DNA from: Martelella sp. NC20
Lineage (GTDB): Bacteria; Pseudomonadota; Alphaproteobacteria; Rhizobiales; Rhizobiaceae
Direction: 5' to 3'
DNA: 64,000 bases
NCBI RefSeq assembly: GCF_013459645.1
Contig: NZ_CP054861.1
Coordinates: 2,034,001 to 2,098,000 of the forward strand
The translations under genes were made by a program, and so were the position numbers. Below, piece after piece: positions 47,042 to 55,653 of this stretch (its first letter is position 1; each line of letters starts with the position of its first letter). Under the pieces are notes generated by a model. That model made no database searches. It saw nothing but the letters and a program-made list of their open reading frames with translations, and was not told the origin of the DNA.

Positions 47042-47321
47042 CCTTCAGGCCTTCAAGGGAGGGAAGGGTGCGCGTGAAATTCACTTCGGTCAATTCGAAG
47101 CTGGCGACGCCTTCCGAGACGAACGGGTCTTCGCGGCAGATCTCTTCGACCGCCTCCATCGTTCCGCGCGCCATGATCACGCCGCCGGTGCGCGGCACCT
47201 TGCGGCCCGAGGCGACGAAAACCCCGGTTTCATAATAGCGGCTCAGCCAGGCGATATGACCGTCGAAGTGCTTGTCCACCTCTTCGAGCGGCTGGATATA
47301 GGTGAGGGAAATCAGGATCAT
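47031..47321 (-). CDS. YCII family protein
   Basis: A 96-residue alpha/beta-barrel-like small protein: MILISLTYIQPLEEVDKHFDGHIAWL, with the His and Asp that form the presumed active site of YciI-type proteins, and ASGRKVPRTGGVIMARG. Enzymatic role unproven in the family. Starts 10 bases after pabB; its 3' end overlaps the DUF3445 gene. Start at 47321 chosen by the family N-terminus and GTGAGGGA upstream. Confidence 0.88.
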   Translation of the reverse strand: MILISLTYIQPLEEVDKHFDGHIAWLSRYYETGVFVASGRKVPRTGGVIMARGTMEAVEEICREDPFVSEGVASFELTEVNFTRTLPSLEGLKDGG

Positions 47322-47331
47322 GGCAAACTCA

Positions 47332-48477
47332 CTAGACGGCTGCAATAAGGGGTGTTGAGGCGGCGAAACGGGCTTTCAGCAGGGCCTCTTCATATTCGTC
47401 GGCGGCCGTCGAATCCAGCACGATGCCGCCGCCGACATTGAAAGTCGCCCGCCCGTCATCGTAGAGCGTCAGCGTACGGATTGCCACATTGAACTGCATC
47501 GCGCCGTCCGGCGCGATATGGCCGATCGCCCCGCAATAGGCGCCGCGCTGGCCGCTTTCCAGCCCGTGCAGGATCTTCATCGCGGAAATCTTCGGCGCGC
47601 CGGTTATCGACCCGCAGGGAAACAGCGCGCTGAAAATCGCCTCGAGCGTGGCATCCGGGCGCAGCCTGGCGCGCACCCTGCTGACCATCTGATGCAGCGT
47701 CGGATAGGTCTCGATCTCGAACAGTCCCGGAACATGGACGGAGCCCGGCTCGGCGATCCTGGACATATCGTTTCGAAGCAGGTCGACGATCATGCAGTTT
47801 TCGGCCAGCATCTTGTCGTCCTCGCGCATCGCCGCGACGATAGCTTCATCCTCGTTCGTGGTTTTGCCGCGCGGGGCGGTGCCTTTCATCGGGTGGGTCT
47901 CGATCATGCCGCCAGCGTCGGTCTGGAAGAACAGTTCCGGCGAGCGCGACAGGATGCGCGGGCCGGCAAGATCGATATAGGCGGCATAGCGCACCGGCTG
48001 TCGCCGGGCGAGCCCGTGAAAGGCTTTGAGCGGATCGCCGCTCCAACGGGCATGGACCGGAAAGGTCAGATTGCCCTGATAACAATCGCCGGCCATCAGA
48101 TGGGCATGCAGACGGTCAAAGCGCGGGCGATAGTGGTCAAAGCCCCAGGCGGGCCGGATATCCGTCAGGAACTCGGCTTCGGGGTGGCACGCCGGCGGAG
48201 CGGCCTGCTCCGGCGCGTCGAAGACGCCGAAGCAGAGAAACGGCAGGTCCGGCCTTTCCGGCGCAAAGCCCGCAAGCGCGGGGTCGAGCAGAAAGCCCGC
48301 CTCGTAGGACATGTAGCCCGCCAGAAAGTGGCCGGATGCCCGGAGTGCCTCCATCCGCCGCAGGGCGGGAATGACTTCCCCTGCGGTTTCGGCGATGATG
48401 ACGTCCCCGGGCGCGCGAAACGTGAGCATCCGGCCCGAAAGATCGTCGGAAAAGATGGCTCGCGGTTCGCGCGTCAT
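47332..48477 (-). CDS. pabB: Aminodeoxychorismate synthase component I
   Basis: Chorismate-utilising enzyme of folate synthesis, making 4-amino-4-deoxychorismate with a glutaminase partner. The 381-residue protein has MKGTAPRGKT, with the lysine typical of the PabB active site, ENCMIVDLLRNDMSRIAEPGSV, LFPCGSITGAPKISAMKI and YCGAIGHIAPDG. It is shorter than E. coli PabB, as often in this COG0147 subgroup. The ATG at 48477 lies one base after the pepF stop; a start 18 bases upstream would overlap pepF. No pabA or pabC within the operon. Confidence 0.92.
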   Translation of the reverse strand: MTREPRAIFSDDLSGRMLTFRAPGDVIIAETAGEVIPALRRMEALRASGHFLAGYMSYEAGFLLDPALAGFAPERPDLPFLCFGVFDAPEQAAPPACHPEAEFLTDIRPAWGFDHYRPRFDRLHAHLMAGDCYQGNLTFPVHARWSGDPLKAFHGLARRQPVRYAAYIDLAGPRILSRSPELFFQTDAGGMIETHPMKGTAPRGKTTNEDEAIVAAMREDDKMLAENCMIVDLLRNDMSRIAEPGSVHVPGLFEIETYPTLHQMVSRVRARLRPDATLEAIFSALFPCGSITGAPKISAMKILHGLESGQRGAYCGAIGHIAPDGAMQFNVAIRTLTLYDDGRATFNVGGGIVLDSTAADEYEEALLKARFAASTPLIAAV

Positions 48478-48478
48478 C

Positions 48479-50320
48479 TCAGTCGAGCGCTTCAAGCTCG
48501 TCGATCAGCCCTTCGATCATCGACAGGCCCTTGCCCCAGAAGGCGGGGTCTGCGGCATCGAGCCCGAACGGCTTCAGCAGTTCGGAGTGATGCTTGGTGC
48601 CGCCGGCGGTCAGCATGTCGAAATACTTGTCCTGGAAGCCGCTCTCGGCATTCTGGTAGACGGCGTAGAGCGAGTTCACCAGGCAGTCGCCGAAGGCATA
48701 GGCATAGACATAGAACGGCGAGTGGATGAAGTGGGGCACATAGCTCCAATAGGTCTCGTAGCCATCGGCGAGCTTGATCGCCGGGCCGAGGCTTTCGCCC
48801 TGAACCGACATCCACATCCCGGAGATCTGGTCCTCGGTCAATTCGCCCTCGCGGCGCGCGGTGTGGACCTTGCGCTCGAACTGGTAGAAGGCGATCTGGC
48901 GCACCACCGTGTTGATCATGTCCTCGACCTTCTGCGCCAGCATCGCCTTGCGCGTCGCCTTGTCCTCGGTGTTTGCAAGCAGGGCGCGGAAGGTCAGCAT
49001 TTCGCCGAACACGGAGGCGGTCTCCGCGAGCGTCAGCGGCGTCGAGCACATCAGCGCGCCCTGCTTGGCGGCCAGCACCTGATGAACGCCGTGGCCCAGT
49101 TCGTGGGCGAGCGTCATCACGTCGCGCGGCTTGCCGAGATAGTTGACCAGCACGTAAGGGTGGGCGGAGGGCACGGTCGGGTGCGCGAAGGCACCGGTGC
49201 GCTTGCCGGGCCGGATCGGCGCGTCGATCCAGTTTTCATCGAAGAACCGGCGGGCGATGCCGCCCATTTCCGGCGAGAACGCGCCATAGGCCGAAAGCAC
49301 GGTATCGCGCGCCTCCTCCCACGCGATCACGCGTTCGGCGGTATCGGGCAGCGGCGCGTTGCGGTCCCAGTAATTCATCTGGTCCATGCCGAGCCATTTC
49401 GCCTTCATCGCGTAATAGCGATGGGAAAGCCGCGGATAGGCATCGCGCACCGCCTCGCTCAGCGCATCCACCACCTCACGTTCGACGCGGTTGGAAAGGT
49501 GGCGGCTGTCGGCGATGTCCTCGAAGGCGTGCCAGCGGCTGTTGATCTCGGTATCCTTGGCAACCGTGTTCATGATCAGCGAGAAGGTCGCCAGATTGTC
49601 CTTGAAGGTGGCGGCAAGCGCCTCGGCTGCCTTGCGGCGCACCGGTTCCCTGGCGTCGGAGAGCAGGTTGAGCGCTTTTTCAAGCGGCATCTCCTCGCCA
49701 TCGACGGTAAAGCGCATCTTGTCCATGGTCTGGTCGAACAGCCGGTTGAAGGCCTGGCTGCCGGTGGTCGACTTTTCCATGAAGAGCTGTTCGAGCCGGT
49801 CGTCGAGCTGGTGCGGCTTTTCCTTTCGGAGATCCAGCACCCAGGGCTGGTAGCGGGCAAAGCGCGGATCGCCCGCAAGCGCCTTTTCGATGGCCTCCTC
49901 GGAAAGCCGGTTCAGTTCGAGTTCGAAGAACAGCAGATCGGCATAGATTTCGGTGATGCGGGTCGAGGTGTCGCCGTAGAGCTTGCGCAGCGCCGGATCG
50001 GCGGCATTGGCATAATAGGAAAGGCCGGCAAACGAGCCGAGCCTGCCGAGCGTTTCGCCGATTGCCTCATAGGCCTCGGTCGCAGCGCCAAGCCCGTCAT
50101 CGCCGGACTTGGTTGCGGCGTCTGCCAGTTTCCCCTTCCAGCGTTCACAGAAAACGCGCGCCTTTCTGGCGGCGTCATCGAAATCGCCGGCAAATTCGGA
50201 TGAGGTCGCGCTTGGATAGAGATGCGACAGCTCCCATTCGGGCAGTGCGCCAAGTTCCGGTTCTTCCGCCCGGCCGGGGGCGCCATCGACGGGAAGAGAG
50301 GAGAAACGGGGATTGAACAT
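48479..50320 (-). CDS. pepF: Oligoendopeptidase F (M3B family)
   Basis: Cytosolic zinc metallopeptidase, 613 residues, cleaving short peptides. The HExxH motif is in MTLAHELGHGVHQVLA, with the third ligand in the ETASVFGEML helix; DENWIDAPIRPGKRTGAFAHPTVPSAHPYVLVNYLG is a family block. First gene of the operon with pabB, YCII and DUF3445 genes. Start at 50320 by homology; the longer frame upstream has no support. Confidence 0.94.
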   Translation of the reverse strand: MFNPRFSSLPVDGAPGRAEEPELGALPEWELSHLYPSATSSEFAGDFDDAARKARVFCERWKGKLADAATKSGDDGLGAATEAYEAIGETLGRLGSFAGLSYYANAADPALRKLYGDTSTRITEIYADLLFFELELNRLSEEAIEKALAGDPRFARYQPWVLDLRKEKPHQLDDRLEQLFMEKSTTGSQAFNRLFDQTMDKMRFTVDGEEMPLEKALNLLSDAREPVRRKAAEALAATFKDNLATFSLIMNTVAKDTEINSRWHAFEDIADSRHLSNRVEREVVDALSEAVRDAYPRLSHRYYAMKAKWLGMDQMNYWDRNAPLPDTAERVIAWEEARDTVLSAYGAFSPEMGGIARRFFDENWIDAPIRPGKRTGAFAHPTVPSAHPYVLVNYLGKPRDVMTLAHELGHGVHQVLAAKQGALMCSTPLTLAETASVFGEMLTFRALLANTEDKATRKAMLAQKVEDMINTVVRQIAFYQFERKVHTARREGELTEDQISGMWMSVQGESLGPAIKLADGYETYWSYVPHFIHSPFYVYAYAFGDCLVNSLYAVYQNAESGFQDKYFDMLTAGGTKHHSELLKPFGLDAADPAFWGKGLSMIEGLIDELEALD

Positions 50321-50383
50321 CGGGGTCTGCCTTTCATGACGTGTATGCCGCAACAACATATGGATCGCGCCCGCCGCCCGCAA

Positions 50384-50696
50384 CGCCGGAATTTCCGCCC
50401 GGGTCTTGATAGCGCGCGCGGGTCAGTCGGGAGAGGTGGAAAACGGCCTGAAGCGTTCGGTGTAATTGATCTGCCGCAATGGGTTAACCCTTATGAAAGC
50501 TTAACCGGATATGACGGTACTTGGAAATTAACGGAATGTTGCCTATAAGATGGCGACCTGAATTTGTGTCGGAATATCGCCTCGTTTGCGCCGCATTGCG
50601 CCTTCAGAAAAGAGGGCTTAATCTCTTATGTCGGCATGTGAATAGCGCTCGGGGGAGCCCTTCGCGACGTTCAGAAGAATCCAGGGAGAGTCCGGT
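50384..50696 (+). promoter_or_regulatory. Intergenic region with promoter of the MepK-like gene
   Basis: About 310 bases without coding frame between the divergent pepF operon and the M15 peptidase gene. TTGGAA (50521-50526) and TATAAG (50544-50549) have a 17-base spacer, giving a plausible sigma-70 promoter on the plus strand and a leader of about 140 bases. The pepF promoter must lie at the left end. Confidence 0.45.
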
Positions 50697-52436
50697 TTGA
50701 CAATCCGTCCATATCGCGCGTTTTTGCGGCGGACATTTGCGGTACTGGCCGTACTGGCGGCGGCGTTGTGCTTCTTCGGCGGCGAGGAAGCGCGCGCGGA
50801 AACCCGGACGCTCAAGATCTATTACATCCATACCGGCGAAAAAGCCGAGATCACCTTCAAGCGCAATGGCCGCTACGACAAGAAGGGGCTCGAGCAGCTC
50901 AACTGGTTCCTGCGCGACTGGCGCCGCAAGGAGCCGACCAACATGGATCCCCGCCTGTTCGACCTGGTCTGGGAAGTCTATCAGCGGGTCGGCGCGACCG
51001 ACTACATCAATGTTGTTTCCGCATACCGATCGCCCGAAACCAATGCGATGCTGCGCGCGAACAGTTCCGGTGTCGCCCAGAAATCCCAGCATATGCTGGG
51101 CAAGGCGATGGATTTCTTCATTCCCGGCGTACCGCTTGCCAAATTGCGCGCGACCGCCATGAAATTGCAGCGCGGCGGGGTCGGCTATTATCCGAAATCC
51201 GGTTCGCCCTTCGTGCATCTCGATGTGGCGAGCGTGCGCGCATGGCCGCGCATGAACCGCAGCCAGCTCGTGGCGCTGTTCCCGGAAGGCCACACCCTGC
51301 ATCTGCCCGCCGATGGCAAGCCGCTGCCGGGCTATAACGAGGCGCTGGCCGAATACAAGGCCAAGGGCGCCGTCGCCGGCTCCGAGCCGATCCAGGTCGC
51401 AAGCGCGGATGACGGGGATGAGGACGAACGTCCGAACCTCCTGTCCATGCTGTTCGGCAAGAAGGGCGACAGCGCGCCGACGCCGAGCCGACCGGCAAGA
51501 CAGCAGGCAGCGCCGCAGCAGGCCGCACCACAGCAGGCCGCACCACAGCAGGCCGCACCACAGCAGCGTGATGCCGAACCCGCGCAGCGCCCTGTCGATA
51601 TCCTGACGGCGGCGGTGACCTTCGACAATCTCGATATTCCTCTGCCGCTCAGCAGACCGAGTGTCGGTGAGGCCGGACTTGGTACCCCGCTCGCGACAGC
51701 GCTGGTCGATCCGACGCCGACACCGACAGCTACCGCGGTCACCGGGGCCGAAACCGCTGCCGATCCGGCGATGGCTCTTGCCGCCAATATTCCGCTGCCG
51801 CAAACGCGGCCGTCCGCCCTCGGGACCGAAGAGGGCGTGTCCGTTGCCGATATCCTGGTGTCGGAGGCCGCCGATCCTGTAACGGCCGAGCCCGCGATGG
51901 AGGTCGCCGCCCTCCAATCGGATGATAGGACATTCAACGACGATCGCTTTGGCCTGTTCGATGGCGCGGTGCCGGTGCCAAGTCCGCGTCTTGCCTACGC
52001 CGAAACCGGCGGGGCGGCGATCGGCGTGAACGATGTTCCTGTGCCCCGGCCCGCGCTTGCTGCCGCCGAACCCCCTGCGCCTGCCGTGGTGGTTGATGAG
52101 CCGCCGAGAAGCCAGGCCCGCAGCGAGCTTGCCCGCAAGCTTGCGGAGATGGGCGAGACCACCGAACTCGCCTATAATGACGACAATGATTTCCGTACGC
52201 TTTTCAAACCGACGGCTGCCCGCATCAATGCCAGCGCTCCGGACTCTCCGCAAAAAGGCGAGCGTCCCGGGGAGGTAAACGTAGCGCTTCAGCAAGTTAC
52301 CGGTAGCATTACAGCGAATAAACCGGGTGATAACAGTCAGGTTTTGTCAGAATCGCCGAGCGTTTTAGTTGGGTCTAATAAAAATACAAAAAATACCCAG
52401 ACGGTTGTCGAGTATTTTGACGCCGCCCGGTTTTAA
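50697..52436 (+). CDS. DUF882/M15A peptidase, MepK-like, with long low-complexity C-terminal tail
   Basis: A 579-residue exported protein. N-terminal Arg-rich region plus hydrophobic TFAVLAVLAAALCFFGG is a signal peptide or anchor. Residues about 38-205 are the DUF882/M15 domain: INVVSAYRSPETN, SQHMLGKAMDF (zinc His near 131, Asp near 138) and FVHLDVASVR (His near 174). E. coli MepK (YcbK) of this family cleaves mDap-mDap crosslinks in murein. The last about 375 residues are Ala/Pro/Gln-rich and probably disordered, holding the QQAAP repeats at 51501-51566 and recurring PLPxxRP motifs (PLPLSRPS, PLPQTRPS, PVPSPR, PVPRPA). TTG start supported by AGGGAGAG 7 bases upstream. Confidence 0.85.
   Translation: MTIRPYRAFLRRTFAVLAVLAAALCFFGGEEARAETRTLKIYYIHTGEKAEITFKRNGRYDKKGLEQLNWFLRDWRRKEPTNMDPRLFDLVWEVYQRVGATDYINVVSAYRSPETNAMLRANSSGVAQKSQHMLGKAMDFFIPGVPLAKLRATAMKLQRGGVGYYPKSGSPFVHLDVASVRAWPRMNRSQLVALFPEGHTLHLPADGKPLPGYNEALAEYKAKGAVAGSEPIQVASADDGDEDERPNLLSMLFGKKGDSAPTPSRPARQQAAPQQAAPQQAAPQQAAPQQRDAEPAQRPVDILTAAVTFDNLDIPLPLSRPSVGEAGLGTPLATALVDPTPTPTATAVTGAETAADPAMALAANIPLPQTRPSALGTEEGVSVADILVSEAADPVTAEPAMEVAALQSDDRTFNDDRFGLFDGAVPVPSPRLAYAETGGAAIGVNDVPVPRPALAAAEPPAPAVVVDEPPRSQARSELARKLAEMGETTELAYNDDNDFRTLFKPTAARINASAPDSPQKGERPGEVNVALQQVTGSITANKPGDNSQVLSESPSVLVGSNKNTKNTQTVVEYFDAARF
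51501..51566 (+). repeat. 15-bp in-frame tandem repeat encoding QQAAP
   Basis: Four 15-base units from 51501 to 51560, the last three identical (CAGCAGGCCGCACCA), then a partial unit. Encodes Q-Q-A-A-P repeats within the disordered tail of the M15 peptidase. Length polymorphism between strains is likely. Confidence 0.95.
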
Positions 52437-52497
52437 TTCGGCTGTTTTGCGCAATGAACGACTTGTCGGTTAGCTGACTTTGACGTAATGTGCCGCG

Positions 52498-52752
52498 ATG
52501 AGCACGTTTGACCCCTTCGTCGCAATCGCGGATCCCAACCGGCGCCATCTTCTGATGGCGCTTCGTCGCGAGCCCAAAACGGTTACCGAACTGTCGGAGG
52601 GCCTTCCCATAAGCAGGCCTGCGGTTTCGCAGCATCTGAAGGCTCTGCTCGACAGCAAGCTGGTGCGGGTGACGCCTGTCGGCACAAAGCGGTTCTATGC
52701 AATCAACCCTGAGGGGTTTTCCAGCCTGAATGCCTGGTTGCGCCAGTTCTGA
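52498..52752 (+). CDS. Small ArsR family winged-helix regulator
   Basis: An 84-residue regulator: FVAIADPNRRHLLMALRREPKTVTELSEGLPISRPAVSQHLKALLDSKLVRV, then a short wing GTKRFYAINPEG. No cysteine or histidine metal site is present, so it belongs with the non-metal SdpR/YczG-like ArsR proteins. It follows the MepK-like gene by 61 bases on the same strand; no clear target is adjacent. Confidence 0.85.
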   Translation: MSTFDPFVAIADPNRRHLLMALRREPKTVTELSEGLPISRPAVSQHLKALLDSKLVRVTPVGTKRFYAINPEGFSSLNAWLRQF

Positions 52753-52779
52753 GCCGCTCCTTCGCGCAAGCCTTTTGCC

Positions 52780-53808
52780 TCAATCCGGCGCCCGTCCGGT
52801 CGAGGACCGCACCACCAGTTCCGGTCGCCACAACTCGGCGAAATTGTCCGTCTCCGTGCCGTTTATGCGGTTGATCAGCCGTTCGGCGACCCGCTTGCCG
52901 GCGGTGCGCAGCGATGAGCGCGTGGTCGTCAGCGGCACGCTGAAGAGTTCGGGCCGCAGCAGCGGCAAGACATCGTCATAGGAAATCAGCGAGATGTCGT
53001 CTCCGAGCGTCAGGCCGGCTGCCGCGATCGCGCGGACGATGCCGAGCGCCTGGATCATGCTGGAGCACACGATCGCGCTCGGCGTTTCGGGGAGCGCGAG
53101 AAACCGCTCGGCGGCCCGCTGGCCGTCGGCCTCCGTCATCTGGGTGGAGACGTGAAAGCGTGGCTCCAGCGAGAGCCCGGCTTCGCGGCAGGCCTTTGCG
53201 ACGCCTTCGCGTCGCCTTATCGCAAAGCCGAAATTCTCGTCGCCATTGATCAGGCCTATGCGGCGGTGACCAAGCTGCAGCAGGAGCCGGGTCGCATCGT
53301 AGAACGCGGCCTCGTTGTCGACGTCGAGCGAGGGATAGGCATGCGGCGCGTCGAAGAAGCGGCCATGGACGATGAAAGGCAGGCCGAAGGACTCCATCAG
53401 GTCGATGCGCTGGTCGTTCTCGCGGATATAGGCGAGGCACAGCCCGTCGACATAGCCGCTGGTGGCAAGGCTTCTGAGCGCGGTCACTTCGTCGGCCGGG
53501 TCGGATGGCATGACCACGAGGTGAAAATCCTCGGTCTGGGCCTTTTCACCCAGCCCGTTGAGGAATTCGCCGAAATGCAGATCGGAAATCACCTGGTCGC
53601 CGATCGGCATCAACAGGCCGATCGAGCCGGCCTTGCCGGTCGCCAGCCGCTGGGCGGTCCGGTTCGGGCGGTATCCGGTTTCGCGCGCGGCCTTCAGGAC
53701 ACGCTCCCGCGTCACCGCATTGACCTCCGGATAGCCGTTCAGGGCCCGGCTGACCGTGGTCGGGGAAAGGCCGAGCCGGGCCGACAATTGCTTCAGGTTC
53801 ACATTCAT
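52780..53808 (-). CDS. aglR: LacI family repressor of alpha-glucoside genes
   Basis: A 342-residue repressor: NLKQLSARLGLSPTTVSRALNGYPEVNAVTRERVLKAARETGYRPNR is a full LacI headpiece with hinge, followed by a periplasmic-binding-like sugar domain (GSIGLLMPIGDQV, RRIGLINGDENFG). Divergent from aglE across 430 bases that hold three LacI-type boxes. By position and family it is AglR; the inducer would be an alpha-glucoside such as maltose, sucrose or trehalose. Confidence 0.92.
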   Translation of the reverse strand: MNVNLKQLSARLGLSPTTVSRALNGYPEVNAVTRERVLKAARETGYRPNRTAQRLATGKAGSIGLLMPIGDQVISDLHFGEFLNGLGEKAQTEDFHLVVMPSDPADEVTALRSLATSGYVDGLCLAYIRENDQRIDLMESFGLPFIVHGRFFDAPHAYPSLDVDNEAAFYDATRLLLQLGHRRIGLINGDENFGFAIRRREGVAKACREAGLSLEPRFHVSTQMTEADGQRAAERFLALPETPSAIVCSSMIQALGIVRAIAAAGLTLGDDISLISYDDVLPLLRPELFSVPLTTTRSSLRTAGKRVAERLINRINGTETDNFAELWRPELVVRSSTGRAPD

Positions 53809-53995
53809 CCTCCCGCATGCTCAGGGCCGTTTTCGCGATGAGCCCAGATGAAATCCCCGTGCCTGGGCGCGAGGCGCGTCGTTTGAGGGTTTTTTCAATC
53901 CTCTCTTGACCAGGTACGGTCCGACGGCGCCGAGCTTCATTGCAAATGCTTGATGCAGTTGCAACTTCTCACCTCCACTTTCCCTTCCGCTCTCC

Positions 53996-54014
53996 TCAAA
54001 GCGTTTTGGGTAAA
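53996..54014. promoter_or_regulatory. LacI-type operator, aglR-proximal
   Basis: TCAAAGCGTTTTGGGTAAA matches the box at 54163-54181 at 17 of 19 positions. Its core CAAAGCGTTTTG differs from a perfect palindrome at one base. Position suggests control of aglR itself or looping to the distal box. Confidence 0.6.
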
Positions 54015-54027
54015 ACTTGGATTTCAT

Positions 54028-54039
54028 CAAAGCGCCTAG
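54028..54039. promoter_or_regulatory. Weaker LacI-type half operator
   Basis: CAAAGCGCCTAG keeps the left half CAAAGCGC of the palindrome and loses the right half. It lies 31 bases from the preceding box, three helical turns. Confidence 0.35.
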
Positions 54040-54124
54040 CCTGACAATTTTCAAGCCGTCGTCACAAAATTTATTTATTATGCGACAAATTCTCCAAAAA
54101 ATCGCCTGTTTTCGATGCGGGGGG

Positions 54125-54181
54125 TTGACTCCTGACCCCTGCGCGAGAAATGTTCGAAGGTGTCAAAGCGCTTTGGATAAA
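54125..54181 (+). promoter_or_regulatory. aglE promoter region with perfect LacI operator
   Basis: TTGACT at 54125-54130 is a good -35; the -10 near 54148 (AAATGT) is weak. The perfect palindrome CAAAGCGCTTTG (54164-54175) follows at about the transcription start, where a repressor would block the operon. It is 63 bases before the aglE start. Confidence 0.6.
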
Positions 54182-54238
54182 GTGCCGAATGACAACCAAG
54201 GCCCGTGACAGGGCCGTATGTGATGGGAGGTAAATCAC

Positions 54239-55597
54239 ATGAACAGAGCTCTTCTCACCGGCGTCGCCACGCTGGCGCTTTTTGCCGGCGCTGCCAATGC
54301 CGCCGACCTTAAATTCCCCGTTGGCGAGGATTCCCGCTTCAACTGGGACAGCTACAACCAGTTTTCCGAAAGCCACGGTGACATTTCGGGCCAGACGCTG
54401 ACGATCTTCGGCCCCTGGCTCGGCCCGGACAAAGACCTTGTCGAAAGCGTGCTTGCCTATTTCGAAGAGGCGACCGGCGCCAATGTCGAATATTCCGGCT
54501 CCGATTCTTTCGAACAGCAGATCGTGATCGACACCCAGGCCGGCAGCCCGCCGAACATCGCGGTATTTCCGCAGCCGGGTCTCGCCGCCGATCTCGCCGC
54601 CAAGGGCCTGCTGACCAAGCTTCCGGCATCTGTCGGCGAGTTCCTCTCCGAAAACTACGCGGCGGGCGGCTCCTGGGTCGACCTGTCGAGCTATACCGGC
54701 AAGGACGGCGAGAAGGCGCTCTACGTATTCCCCTACAAGGCCGACCTTAAGTCCCTGGTCTGGTATGTGCCGGACAATTTCGACGATGCCGGCTATGAAG
54801 TTCCGCAGACCATGGAAGAGCTGAAGGCGCTGACCGAGCAGATCGTCGCCGATGGCGGCACGCCTTGGTGCATCGGTCTTGGTTCCGGCGGCGCCACCGG
54901 CTGGCCGGCGACCGACTGGGTCGAGGATATGGTTCTGCGCACGCAACCGCCGGAAATATACGACCAGTGGGTGACCAACGAAATTCCGTTCAACGATCCG
55001 CGCATCGTCAATGCGATCGACGAATTCGGCTGGTTCGCCAAGAACGACAAGTTCGTCGATGGCGGGGCCGCCGCTGTGGCGTCCACCGACTTCCGCGACA
55101 GCCCCAAGGGTCTGTTCTCGTCGCCGCCGAAGTGCTACATGCACCACATGGCCTCGTTCATTCCGTCCTTCTTCCCGGAAGGCACCGAGCTTGGGCTGGA
55201 TGCGGACTTCTTCTACTTCCCGGCCTATGAAGGCGAAGACCTCGGCAAGCCGGTTCTCGGCGCCGGCACGCTGTTCGGCATCACCAAGGACAGCCCCGCG
55301 GCACAGGCCTTCATCGAGTTCCTGGAAACCCCGATCGCGCATGAAGTGTGGATGGCCCAGTCCGGCTTCCTGACCCCGTTCACGGGCGTCAATCCGGAAG
55401 CCTATGCCAATGACGCGCTGCGCGGCCAGGGCGAAATCCTGACGGAAGCGACAACCTTCCGCTTCGACGGTTCCGACCTGATGCCGGGCAAGATCGGCGC
55501 GGGCGCTTTCTGGACCGGCATGGTCGACTTTGTCGGCGGCCAGTCTGCGGAAGCAGCGGCCACCAACATCCAGAACACCTGGGACTCGATCAAGTAA
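54239..55597 (+). CDS. aglE: Alpha-glucoside ABC transporter substrate-binding protein
   Basis: Periplasmic binding protein of 452 residues with a signal peptide (MNRALLTGVATLALFAGAANA) and family-1 solute-binding fold (ILTIFGPWLGPDK-like start, then NIAVFPQPGLAADLA, WPATDWVED and AGTLFGITKDSPAAQAFIEFL). Best match by eye is AglE of Sinorhizobium, which delivers sucrose, maltose and trehalose to AglFG. GGGAGG precedes the ATG. First gene of aglEFGAK; a strong hairpin after its stop separates it from aglF. Confidence 0.95.
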   Translation: MNRALLTGVATLALFAGAANAADLKFPVGEDSRFNWDSYNQFSESHGDISGQTLTIFGPWLGPDKDLVESVLAYFEEATGANVEYSGSDSFEQQIVIDTQAGSPPNIAVFPQPGLAADLAAKGLLTKLPASVGEFLSENYAAGGSWVDLSSYTGKDGEKALYVFPYKADLKSLVWYVPDNFDDAGYEVPQTMEELKALTEQIVADGGTPWCIGLGSGGATGWPATDWVEDMVLRTQPPEIYDQWVTNEIPFNDPRIVNAIDEFGWFAKNDKFVDGGAAAVASTDFRDSPKGLFSSPPKCYMHHMASFIPSFFPEGTELGLDADFFYFPAYEGEDLGKPVLGAGTLFGITKDSPAAQAFIEFLETPIAHEVWMAQSGFLTPFTGVNPEAYANDALRGQGEILTEATTFRFDGSDLMPGKIGAGAFWTGMVDFVGGQSAEAAATNIQNTWDSIK

Positions 55598-55629
55598 CGG
55601 TCGCCAGTCCAGACGGATCTGCAATAATT

Positions 55630-55653
55630 GACCGGGCCGTTTACGGCCCGGTC
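55630..55653 (+). terminator. Strong stem-loop between aglE and aglF
   Basis: GACCGGGCCGT-TT-ACGGCCCGGTC, perfect 11-bp arms, begins 33 bases after the aglE stop. No T run follows, so it is more likely an mRNA-stabilising or attenuating element that lets the binding protein be made in excess over the permeases. Confidence 0.7.

Noticed and set aside
53821..54054. 77-codon minus-strand frame upstream of aglR
   Set aside because: No ribosome-binding site, no recognisable domain, and it overlaps two LacI-type operator boxes.
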